From: CAYLZN01 sp964387935
GTDB lineage: Bacteria; Acidobacteriota; Vicinamibacteria; Vicinamibacterales; JAFNAJ01
Length of the DNA stretch: 31,324 bases
Direction of reading: 5' to 3'
Assembly (NCBI GenBank): GCA_964387935.1
Contig: CAYLZN010000021.1
Location: 1 to 31,324, forward strand
The position numbers were made by a program, and so were the translations under genes. The notes beneath the pieces are model-generated. The model ran no database searches, was not told the DNA's origin, and saw nothing but the letters and a program-made list of their open reading frames with translations. This document shows, piece after piece, positions 1 to 6,945 of this stretch (within the stretch, counting starts at the first letter, position 1; each line of letters opens with the position of its first letter).

Positions 1-1
1 G

Positions 2-475
2 GTGACCAACCCGAACGCGGCCCCGACCGAGGCGCCTTCAGAGATCAAGCCGGAGACGGGGATTACCGGAGGCGGGGAAGGGGTGCCTGGGGGCGTGGAG
101 GGTGGCGTGCCCGGGGGCGTCATCGGAGGCGTGGTCGGAGGTTTGCCCGAGGCTCCGCCACCGCCGCCACCCCCACCGCCGCCGGCGGCGCCGGTGCGGG
201 TGGGCGGCAACATCAAGCCACCCAACAAGGTGAAGAACGTGCCGCCGACCTATCCTCCGATTGCGCAGTCGGCGCGCGTTCAGGGTGTGGTGATCATCGA
301 GGCGACGATCGGCACCAATGGCAAGGTGACCGACGCCCGGGTGCTTCGTTCCATCCCGCTGCTCGACCAGGCGGCCCTCGATGCCGTCCGTCAGTGGGAG
401 TTCACGCCGACGCTGCTGAATGGCGTGCCGGTTCCGGTCATCATGACGGTGACCGTGAACTTCACGTTGCAGTAG
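2..475 (+). CDS. tonB: TonB family energy transducer (5' end outside window)
   Basis: C-terminal part of a TonB-like protein, which carries proton-motive-force energy from the inner-membrane ExbB/ExbD complex to outer-membrane receptors. The visible 157 residues begin with a Gly-rich stretch (about 24-48) and a run of ten prolines (about 52-61), the extended periplasmic linker typical of TonB. The TonB C-terminal domain follows (about 72-157): a PPTYPP motif, the VQG strand, and the closing 'W-E-F-x-P' box after an AALDAVRQ helix. No N-terminal membrane anchor is visible, so the GTG at position 2 is probably internal and the true start lies upstream. The adjacent exbB-exbD-exbD genes on the same strand support the call. 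The specific receptor it serves cannot be read from the sequence. Confidence 0.9.
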   Translation: MTNPNAAPTEAPSEIKPETGITGGGEGVPGGVEGGVPGGVIGGVVGGLPEAPPPPPPPPPPAAPVRVGGNIKPPNKVKNVPPTYPPIAQSARVQGVVIIEATIGTNGKVTDARVLRSIPLLDQAALDAVRQWEFTPTLLNGVPVPVIMTVTVNFTLQ

Positions 476-608
476 AGCTGGAGTGAGCGGCCGTCCGTGC
501 TGCCGGTTAGGCGGTGCGGGGCGGCGGTCGGCCGGCGTGCGTCGCACGCGCAGGCGTGTCCATCGGTGCCTGAGTCGGAAACCGTTTGCTTATCTGGAGG
601 GGTGGTCA

Positions 609-1292
609 ATGGAAGGTGGTCTGAATCTCATCGAGATGTGGAACCAGATGGGCTGGGTCGCCAAGGCGGTCGCCTTCGTCTTGTTCTTCATGTCGTTCTG
701 GTCCGTCGGTGTGGCGGTGGAGCGCATCTACACGTTCATCCAGGCGCGGAAGCAGTCGAAGCTGTATGCCCCGCAGGTGGCGAAGCTCCTCAAGGACGGA
801 CGGCTCAAGGACGCGATCGCCCTGTCGCAGGCCAAGCAGTTCCGCTACAGCCACCTGGCCAAGGTCGTGCTCGCGGGCCTGCAGGAGTACCAGTTCCAGC
901 AGGAGAGCGGCGCCAACCTCGACCGCGCCGACCTGCTCGACACCGTGCGCCGGGCCATTCAGCGCGCCACCGCCCTGACGGCCAACGACCTGAAGAAGGG
1001 CGTCTCGTCGCTCGCCACGATCGGGTCGACGGCTCCCTTCGTCGGGCTGCTCGGCACCGTCGTCGGCGTCATCACGGCATTCCAGGGTATTGCCGCGACC
1101 GGGTCCGGGGGTATCGGTGCCGTGTCGGCCGGTATCGCCGAGGCCCTCGTCGAGACCGCGCTCGGGCTGCTCGTCGCCATTCCGGCCGTGTGGTTCTACA
1201 ACTACCTCACGAACCGGATCGAGTACTTCAACGTGGAGATGGACAACTCCTCGTCGGAGCTCGTGGACTACTTCATCAAGAAGACGGCGTAA
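609..1292 (+). CDS. exbB: ExbB/TolQ/MotA-family proton channel subunit
   Basis: Inner-membrane proton channel protein of the TonB energising complex, 227 aa, a usual length for ExbB. A first membrane helix lies at about 17-35. Two more hydrophobic segments flank the conserved loop near residues 135-200, where the family's GLLGTVVG motif and a Gly-rich GIAEALVETALGLLVAIPA segment are visible. The ATG at 609 is chosen over longer in-frame options because TGGAGG (595-600) sits 8 bases upstream, and because the 42 codons before it are an Arg-rich stretch unlike the family. It lies 133 bases after tonB and 94 bases before exbD, so the four genes look like one operon. TolQ is the main alternative, but the tonB neighbour favours ExbB. 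Confidence 0.93.
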   Translation: MEGGLNLIEMWNQMGWVAKAVAFVLFFMSFWSVGVAVERIYTFIQARKQSKLYAPQVAKLLKDGRLKDAIALSQAKQFRYSHLAKVVLAGLQEYQFQQESGANLDRADLLDTVRRAIQRATALTANDLKKGVSSLATIGSTAPFVGLLGTVVGVITAFQGIAATGSGGIGAVSAGIAEALVETALGLLVAIPAVWFYNYLTNRIEYFNVEMDNSSSELVDYFIKKTA

Positions 1293-1327
1293 GTCCGCGA
1301 CCTGACGAGCGCGCGGGAGTCGTGCGA

Positions 1328-1360
1328 GACCCGGGGAGGCCCCCCGGCCTCGCGCGGGTC
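1328..1360 (+). other. Hairpin between exbB and the first exbD
   Basis: A two-part inverted repeat: an inner perfect 6-bp stem GAGGCC/GGCCTC with a CCCC loop (1336-1351), enclosed by GACCCG/CGGGTC (1328-1333 and 1355-1360). No T-run follows, so it is unlikely to be an intrinsic terminator. It could stabilise or process the mRNA and set the ExbB:ExbD ratio. That role is inference. Confidence 0.45.
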
Positions 1361-1386
1361 AGATCGGGATCGAAGGAGAAGTCCAC

Positions 1387-1827
1387 ATGTCAATGGATGT
1401 TGGCGGCGCAAAAGGTGGCGTCAAGTCGGACATCAACGTCACGCCCCTCGTCGACGTCATGCTGGTGTTGCTCATCATCATGATGCTCGTCGCGCCCATG
1501 CTGCAGAAGGGTGTCGACGTCCGGCTGCCGGAGGCGGGTAATACCAGCGACAAGCCCGAAACCCAGAACCAGACGGTTCTCGCGGTCACGGCCGACCGGC
1601 GGTATTACGTCAACGGGATCCAGGTTTCCGAGAACGACCTCCTCTCCCGCGTCCAGAGCGCCCTCGAGGAGAAGCGCGAGAAGATCGTGCTCATCAAAGG
1701 GGACACCGACGCGCCCTACAGCGCGATCATGGTCGTCATGGACAAGCTGCGCGAAGCGCAGATCGAGGACATTGGCCTGATCACGGAGCGCAAGCTGCAG
1801 GCAGGCCAGGCAGGAGGTGCGCAATGA
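1387..1827 (+). CDS. exbD: ExbD/TolR-family biopolymer transport protein (first copy)
   Basis: Single-pass inner-membrane partner of ExbB, 146 aa. A short cytoplasmic head leads to the family hallmark INVTPLVDVMLVLLIIMM at about residues 17-34, where the Asp within 'PLVD' inside the membrane helix is the proton-handling residue known for ExbD/TolR. The rest is the periplasmic domain with a VLIKGDTDAPYSAIMVVMDKLR segment. The ATG at 1387 follows a GGAG-rich site (1375-1380); a second ATG two codons later (1393) is a possible alternative. The stop overlaps the next exbD start as ATGA, so the two are translationally coupled. Two ExbD copies per operon imply a mixed or paired ExbD assembly, though copy-specific roles cannot be seen. 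Confidence 0.92.
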   Translation: MSMDVGGAKGGVKSDINVTPLVDVMLVLLIIMMLVAPMLQKGVDVRLPEAGNTSDKPETQNQTVLAVTADRRYYVNGIQVSENDLLSRVQSALEEKREKIVLIKGDTDAPYSAIMVVMDKLREAQIEDIGLITERKLQAGQAGGAQ

Positions 1828-2306
1828 GCGGCAGTTCGGCTGGTCACAAGCATCTCGGGGCCGACAAGGTCATCACGGCGTCCATTCCGACCGCCAGCGC
1901 GGACATGAACGTGACGCCGCTCATCGACGTCCTCCTCGTGCTGCTCGTCATCTTCATGGCAGCCCTGCCGCTCACGCAGAAAGGCGTCGACATCAACCTG
2001 CCGCTCGAAACGCGCAACAACGCGGAAAACACGCCAGACGTCAGCCAGATCGTGCTGGAGTACACCGCGGATCGCCGCATCTCGATCAACAAGCAGGACG
2101 TCAGCCTCGCGGAGCTCGAGAACCGGCTGCGGAACATCTTCGAGCAGCGCAAGGAAAAGACGATGTTCATCGTCGGCGAGGGCACGCTCCGCTACGGTGA
2201 GATCGTCAACGTCATCGACGCCGCGCGCGGCGCCGGTGTCGAGAAGGTCGGCATCGTCACCGACGGCATGCGTCGGGCCGGGCAGGCCGCGCCCTCGGGT
2301 AACTAG
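1824..2306 (+). CDS. exbD: ExbD/TolR-family biopolymer transport protein (second copy)
   Basis: Second ExbD-like protein, 160 aa, with a longer cytoplasmic N-terminus than the first copy. The hallmark NVTPLIDVLLVLLVIFMA lies at about residues 29-46 with the membrane-embedded Asp conserved. The periplasmic domain resembles copy one (KGVDINLPLE, MFIVGEGTLRYGEIVNVIDAA) but is clearly diverged, so this is an old duplication. Its ATG shares the ATGA overlap with the upstream exbD stop. It is the last gene of the operon and is followed within 50 bases by a strong hairpin. Confidence 0.92.
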   Translation: MSGSSAGHKHLGADKVITASIPTASADMNVTPLIDVLLVLLVIFMAALPLTQKGVDINLPLETRNNAENTPDVSQIVLEYTADRRISINKQDVSLAELENRLRNIFEQRKEKTMFIVGEGTLRYGEIVNVIDAARGAGVEKVGIVTDGMRRAGQAAPSGN

Positions 2307-2351
2307 GACCGTTTCCCTCCCCAACAGTCCGTTTTCTCGACCCTAGCACCG

Positions 2352-2394
2352 CAGGCCGGTTGTCGCGACACGCGACAGCCGGCCTGTGTTCTGT
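2352..2394 (+). terminator. Terminator hairpin after the tonB-exbBDD operon
   Basis: A 16-bp stem (2352-2367 with 2371-2386) around an ACA loop, perfect except for one G-U pair, followed by a T-rich TGTTCTGT on the plus strand. It lies 45 bases after the second exbD. The receptor gene converges from the other side and ends at 2453, so the stem may act in both directions, although the T-run favours the plus strand. Confidence 0.7.
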
Positions 2395-2415
2395 ACAGCC
2401 GGTGTGCCGTGCAAG

Positions 2416-2446
2416 GCCCTGCGCCTTGCGCCTTGAGCCTTGCGCC
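2416..2446. repeat. Tandem heptamer repeat, about 4.4 copies
   Basis: Four consecutive 7-base units, GCCCTGC, GCCTTGC, GCCTTGA and GCCTTGC, then GCC. The array sits in the gap between the converging exbD and receptor genes. Function unknown; short intergenic tandem heptamers of this kind can vary in copy number between strains. Confidence 0.6.
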
Positions 2447-2452
2447 CGCTCT

Positions 2453-5400
2453 TCAGAACCTGAGCCTGACCGAGAACTGCGCCTGCCACCTGGAGCGCAG
2501 GTCGTCGCGCTGCCAGCGCGGGGCCGTCGGGCTGGTGATGATGCTGTTGAGCACGTAGTTCCACTTCCCGGTGAGAGGATCCACCGGCGTCGAGGACACG
2601 TTGACCGGGCTCAGTCCGTTGAAAAGCGCGTAGTCGATGAGGCCGTTGTCCTTGCCGAACAGGTTGAGGACGTTGAGGATGTCCACGCCGAACTCCGGGC
2701 GGAAGCGGCCGACGGGAACCTCGACGGCCGCCTTGAAGTCCAGGGAATTGACCCAGGGCGAGCGGCAGATGTTCCGCGCTGTGATCCCCCCGTCGGGCAG
2801 CCCGTCGCAGTCGCCGGCATCCAGGAACGCCGCCAGTTGGTCGTAGCTGCCGTTGACGACGTTGACGTCGCTGGCGCTGGCCGGGATGAAGAGCAGGTCC
2901 TGGTTGGTGCCCTGGTCCACGTTGGCGTCATTGCCGAACTGGTAGGCGTACGGCCGGCCCGTCTGGCCGTTGTAGTACATCCCGAGCGTGACGGTGGCCA
3001 CCTGCGAGAGCTCCAGTCGCTTCGACATGCCGAACGTGATGCGATGGCGGGAATCGAAGTTCGAGACGCCGAGCGGAACGGCGTTGACGTCCAGTGACAT
3101 CTTGTTGTTGATCCAGTTGGACCGCGCCTGGCTCGACCCGCCGTCGTTGATGGAATCCGACCGCCCGTAGGCGTACGACCCGCTGAAGTACCACCCGTCC
3201 CGATACGGTCGTTCGACGCGCGTGGCGAGGTTCCAGCCGCTGCCCTCGTCGGTGTTGGTCAGATAGATCACGTCACTGAAAGCCGAGTTCGCGCGCCGGT
3301 AGAAGTTCCGCCCATCAGGCCGCAGGCCTGCGGACACCAGGTTCAGGTTGCGGTAGTCGATGTCCTGCAGGCTCTTCGAGAAGAGGAACTCCACGCTTCC
3401 GACCAGGTGGAAGAAGCCCAGCGACCGGTCGTAGCCCACGTTGCCGCGGAGCAGGCGCGGGTATGCGTAGTCGGGATCGACGACGTTGATCTCGTTGGTC
3501 GCGGCGGCGAACCCTGGGACCGATGCCGGCTGCCTGTCCGGATCCGGCTGGAACGCGAACCGGTTGTTGGCGTTGAACCCCGTGCTGATTCTCGTGAACT
3601 CGTTGCCCGTGTTCGAGTACTGGTTCGACAGCCACACGTAGGGCGTCCGGCCGCCGAAGATGCCCATGCCCGCGCGAAGCTGCTGCCGCGTGTCGCCGTT
3701 GCTCAGGTCCCAGTTGAAGCCCGCCCGCGGCGACCATGTCTGCGAGGTGGGTGTCACGTCCGTGCGGACGCCATAGAGCTGCTCGACCGTGGAATTGGGG
3801 GTGGGTGTGTCCGGGAACACCGGGAAGTCCAGGCGCAGACCGTAGGTGAGCGTCACGCGCTGTGCCAGCCGCCACTGGTCCCCCGCGAAGAACCCGAACT
3901 GCAGCACCCAGAACCGTGCCGACTGGAGCGGATCGGCCGTCGCCGAGTAGCTGTGATCGTAGGACTGGGCGAGCCCCTGCTCGAACAGGTCGATGCTGGC
4001 GAAGTCGTAGGCGCCGAAATTGTCGCGGATGAACAGGTTCCGGAATTTGAAGAACTCGTTCTGGGTGCCAATCGTGATCTGGTGCCGTCCACGCACCATG
4101 GTCAGGTTGTCCGTCAGTTCGATGATGTCCTGGTCCAGCTCGTTTCTCGCCGAAAACTGCTCCGTCCCGAACCTGACGTCCTGGTTGCCGCCCATCCGGA
4201 CGTTGACCTGCGGGAACGCCGCTCCGCTGTTCGACCTGAAGTCGCGGACGCGCTGGTAGCCCACGCGGAACTCGTTGAACATCGAACCCCACGGCGAGTT
4301 CCACTGGCCGACCGTCGAGTTGGTGTCGCTGTTGAATTGGTAGAACTGGTCGGGCAGGATGAACCGCGTGAAGCTCGGCGTCCCGACGTCGTTCAGGGCG
4401 TTGATGTAGTTGTTGCGAAGCGTCAGCTGGCTGCGGCCGATGTTGAAGTCGGCGCGTACGAAGACTTTGTTGTTGTCGGTGCTGCGGATGAACTCCTGGA
4501 TTCCGCCGGGGTCGTAGCCGTACTTGGTCTTCGCGATGTTGATGACCCGCTCGACCTCGGCCTGGCGCCCGAACGTCTGCCCGCTGCTGCCATCCACCGA
4601 CCAGCCGGCGGGCGTGTCTCGGCGGCCCCAGTCCAGGTCGCCGAAGAAGAAGGCCGTGTTCTTCACGATGGGCCCGCCGATGCTGCCGCCGAACTGCTTG
4701 TCGTCGAAGTCCCCGATGCGGGATTCGCCGGCCGGGCACGCCGCAGACGCCGCAGCGCCCACCTGGGGCAGACATCCTCGCACCAGTGATTCATCACGCC
4801 AGCTGATGCGCGCCGACCCCCGCACACGGTTCGTGCCGCTGCGCGTGATGGCATTGATCCCACCCCCCGCAAATCGTCCCTGCCGCACGTCGTACGGTGA
4901 AATGACGATCTGCAGTTCCTGGATCGCATCGAGACTCACCGGTTCCACGCCAGCCTGACCGCCGGGCGTGGCCGTGTCGGCGAGGCCGAACACGTCGTTG
5001 TTGACGGCCCCGTCGATCTGCAGGTTGTTGTAGCGACCGCTCCGCCCCGCAATGCTCAGCGCCGACGGGTTCGCGTTGGTGGCCGTCTGGACCACGAAGG
5101 GGTTCACGCGGGCGAAGTCCTGCAGGCTGCGCGACACCGTCGGCAGCGTTTCAATCGTCTCGTTGCTCACGGTGGCGGTCGTGCCGCTGCGCGAGCTGGT
5201 GAAGATCGGGCTCGCCTCCGCCGTGACGAGCACGGTCTCGGCCACGGCCTCGAGCGGCAGTTTGAACGTCACGGTCGTGCCCTCACCCAGGTTCACGAGG
5301 ACATTCTGCTGGACCTGCGCCTTGAACCCCGTGAGCCTGGCGGTCACCGTGTACGGGCCGACACGCACGTTGAGGAACACGAACTGCCCCTCACCGCTGG

Positions 5401-5593
5401 TGACGCCGACGTACTCCGTGCCCGTGGGGTCGTGAACGGCGACAACGTCGGCGCCTGGCAGCACACCACCCTGCTCGTCGCTCACCTTGCCCGTCAGGGT
5501 CCCGGTCGTCACCGACTGGGCGGTCAGCGGCGGTGGACCGGACGCGAAGGCGAGAATCGCGGCTGCCAGAACCAGACGGGGGATCGCAGGCAT
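2453..5593 (-). CDS. Oar-type TonB-dependent outer-membrane receptor
   Basis: Outer-membrane receptor of 1046 aa. Residues 1-25 are a Sec signal peptide ending in LTAQ. A carboxypeptidase-regulatory-like beta-sandwich follows at about 28-110 (GTLTGKVSDEQGGVLPGADV). The plug domain is at about 120-260, with a TVSRSLQDFARV region and AGRSGRYNNLQIDG. The remainder is a 22-strand-type barrel ending in the aromatic SVRLRF terminus expected of barrels inserted by the Bam machinery. This layout matches the Oar/CarboxypepD_reg receptors that are abundant in Acidobacteriota. Such receptors import or bind large ligands such as glycans, but the ligand cannot be read here. A GGAG site about 8 bases before the ATG supports the start. 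It converges on the tonB-exbBDD operon, which could energise it. Confidence 0.92.
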   Translation of the reverse strand: MPAIPRLVLAAAILAFASGPPPLTAQSVTTGTLTGKVSDEQGGVLPGADVVAVHDPTGTEYVGVTSGEGQFVFLNVRVGPYTVTARLTGFKAQVQQNVLVNLGEGTTVTFKLPLEAVAETVLVTAEASPIFTSSRSGTTATVSNETIETLPTVSRSLQDFARVNPFVVQTATNANPSALSIAGRSGRYNNLQIDGAVNNDVFGLADTATPGGQAGVEPVSLDAIQELQIVISPYDVRQGRFAGGGINAITRSGTNRVRGSARISWRDESLVRGCLPQVGAAASAACPAGESRIGDFDDKQFGGSIGGPIVKNTAFFFGDLDWGRRDTPAGWSVDGSSGQTFGRQAEVERVINIAKTKYGYDPGGIQEFIRSTDNNKVFVRADFNIGRSQLTLRNNYINALNDVGTPSFTRFILPDQFYQFNSDTNSTVGQWNSPWGSMFNEFRVGYQRVRDFRSNSGAAFPQVNVRMGGNQDVRFGTEQFSARNELDQDIIELTDNLTMVRGRHQITIGTQNEFFKFRNLFIRDNFGAYDFASIDLFEQGLAQSYDHSYSATADPLQSARFWVLQFGFFAGDQWRLAQRVTLTYGLRLDFPVFPDTPTPNSTVEQLYGVRTDVTPTSQTWSPRAGFNWDLSNGDTRQQLRAGMGIFGGRTPYVWLSNQYSNTGNEFTRISTGFNANNRFAFQPDPDRQPASVPGFAAATNEINVVDPDYAYPRLLRGNVGYDRSLGFFHLVGSVEFLFSKSLQDIDYRNLNLVSAGLRPDGRNFYRRANSAFSDVIYLTNTDEGSGWNLATRVERPYRDGWYFSGSYAYGRSDSINDGGSSQARSNWINNKMSLDVNAVPLGVSNFDSRHRITFGMSKRLELSQVATVTLGMYYNGQTGRPYAYQFGNDANVDQGTNQDLLFIPASASDVNVVNGSYDQLAAFLDAGDCDGLPDGGITARNICRSPWVNSLDFKAAVEVPVGRFRPEFGVDILNVLNLFGKDNGLIDYALFNGLSPVNVSSTPVDPLTGKWNYVLNSIITSPTAPRWQRDDLRSRWQAQFSVRLRF

Positions 5594-5628
5594 GCGGGGT
5601 CTCCAGGAGATGAGCGGACGGCGGGGCC

Positions 5629-5657
5629 ATTCTAGCGCTGAGCCGGGCGTTTGTCGC
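5629..5657 (-). promoter_or_regulatory. Sigma-70-type promoter of the receptor gene
   Basis: On the minus strand, GCGACA (5657-5652) and TAGAAT (5634-5629) are separated by exactly 17 bases. Transcription would start near 5622, giving a leader of about 29 bases that contains the ribosome site. Confidence 0.5.
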
Positions 5658-5691
5658 GGCTCTGGGGGGCTGACCGACGTGTCCCCGACAA

Positions 5692-5735
5692 CAAGAAAAA
5701 CGGCGCCGGCTTCCCTGAGGGAAACCGGCGCCGTT
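5692..5735 (-). terminator. Intrinsic terminator of the TPR lipoprotein gene
   Basis: A 17-bp GC-rich stem with one mismatch (5699-5715 with 5719-5735), loop TGA, followed on the minus strand by TTTTCTTGT. It lies 28 bases past the stop codon at 5763 and insulates the receptor gene, which has its own promoter. Confidence 0.88.
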
Positions 5736-5762
5736 CCGGCATGGAACCTGGAGAGCCGCAGC

Positions 5763-6704
5763 CTACAAGCCGGCGGCCTTCTTCTTCCTCAACTCGACGG
5801 CCCGCTGTTGCATCTTGTCGGCCTCGTTGAGCAGCTGTTTCTGCCGACCGGCGTCCTTCTCGATGGCGGCCTGGACGCGCAGCAGCAGGCCCCGATAGGT
5901 CACGGCCTCCATGTAGTCAGGATTCAGCTGGATGGCCTTGTCGACGGCCACCAGGCCGGACTTGGCGTAATCGGCCTTCTGCTGGTCGTTGATGCGGAAG
6001 TCCCGGTAGGCCTTGTCCCAGTAGTACGTGGCAATCGTATAGAAGGCCTCGGGGTTGTTCGGCTCCTTGTCGGCACGGGCCTGCAGCGACTCGATCGTCT
6101 TCTCGAACTCGCCCTGCCGGTTGTAGAAGCCGGCCAGCTGCATGTAGACCGCGGGGTCGTTCGGCTTGGCGTCGCGGGCCCTCACCAGGACTGCCTCGGC
6201 CTCGTCATAGCGTCCGCCGTCCTCGTAGACCTTCGCGAGGCCGAAGTAGTTGGTCGGATCCGACGGGTCGAGCTCGATCATGCGGTTGATGAGCGGTTCG
6301 GCCATTTCGGGCTGATTCAGCTTCTCGGCGCCGTACGCGGCCACGAGGTACTCGAGGGACAGCTTCTTCATCTTGGGATCGGTTTCCCGATCGGCCGCGA
6401 TCTTGTAGTTCTCGATCGCCTTCTGAAGCAGGGCGTCGTTCTCGGCCTCACCCGCCCGCGCGGGCTTGTAGAGATTGTCGTAGCTGTTCCCCAGGTAGAA
6501 GTAGGCAACCGTCAGATTCGGATCGGCCTGGACCGCCTCCGCGTACCGCTCGGCGGCTCTGCGGTAATCCTGCTGCTGGTAGAAGACGTTGGCTTCCTTG
6601 AAGGCCTTCTTGGCCTTCAGACCCTGAAACTGGTTGCAGCCGACGAGCGTGACACTCAGCCCGATCACCAGCACGAGCCGGCCTGTCGAGACTAGCCTTC
6701 GCAT
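5763..6704 (-). CDS. Tetratricopeptide-repeat lipoprotein
   Basis: A 313-aa protein with a lipoprotein signal: basic start, hydrophobic core VLVIGLSVTLVGC, and a lipobox LVGC with Cys at about residue 22. The mature part is a chain of TPR helices (about residues 30-270), with typical units such as AAERYAEAVQADPNLTVAYF, MIELDPSDPTNYFGLAKVYE and AIQLNPDYMEAVTYRGLLLR. The C-terminus is a short charged coil rich in Lys and Gln. TPR lipoproteins usually scaffold protein complexes at the outer membrane or in the periplasm; the partner is not evident. It is a single-gene unit with its own promoter (6791-6819) and terminator (5692-5735), divergent from rel. Confidence 0.88.
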   Translation of the reverse strand: MRRLVSTGRLVLVIGLSVTLVGCNQFQGLKAKKAFKEANVFYQQQDYRRAAERYAEAVQADPNLTVAYFYLGNSYDNLYKPARAGEAENDALLQKAIENYKIAADRETDPKMKKLSLEYLVAAYGAEKLNQPEMAEPLINRMIELDPSDPTNYFGLAKVYEDGGRYDEAEAVLVRARDAKPNDPAVYMQLAGFYNRQGEFEKTIESLQARADKEPNNPEAFYTIATYYWDKAYRDFRINDQQKADYAKSGLVAVDKAIQLNPDYMEAVTYRGLLLRVQAAIEKDAGRQKQLLNEADKMQQRAVELRKKKAAGL

Positions 6705-6790
6705 ACCTGACCCCCTGGGGCGCTTGGCGGCAACAGACCTGTGACCCGAGCACGGACGGCCGAGCGTACCGCCACGAAAGAAACCGCGTC

Positions 6791-6819
6791 AGTATATGAA
6801 GCGTGAAAAACCCCGTCAA
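6791..6819 (-). promoter_or_regulatory. Strong sigma-70-type promoter of the TPR lipoprotein gene
   Basis: On the minus strand, TTGACG (6819-6814) and TATACT (6796-6791) are spaced by 17 bases. The start would fall near 6784, with a leader of about 80 bases. On the rel side of this 241-base divergent gap only a weak -10-like GATACT (6891-6896) is visible. Confidence 0.72.
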
Positions 6820-6945
6820 GCAACGCCGATGATCCTGCCCGGGAGCGGCCGGCTGCCGGACCCCGGATGGCCCGGGCCCGGTTTCCGGACGATACTTAGC
6901 TGAGAGGCGCCCACCGGCCCCCGTGCTGTATTTGACACCGGAACC

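Noticed and set aside
3407..4789. Long plus-strand open frame opposite the TonB-dependent receptor
   Set aside because: It mirrors the receptor codons in GC-rich DNA, is rich in Arg and Val without motifs, and the minus-strand protein is clearly a receptor.
6932..6937. TTGACA just before the rel start as a -35 box
   Set aside because: It lies 9 bases before the ATG, so any -10 would be inside the gene; no -10 is seen there.
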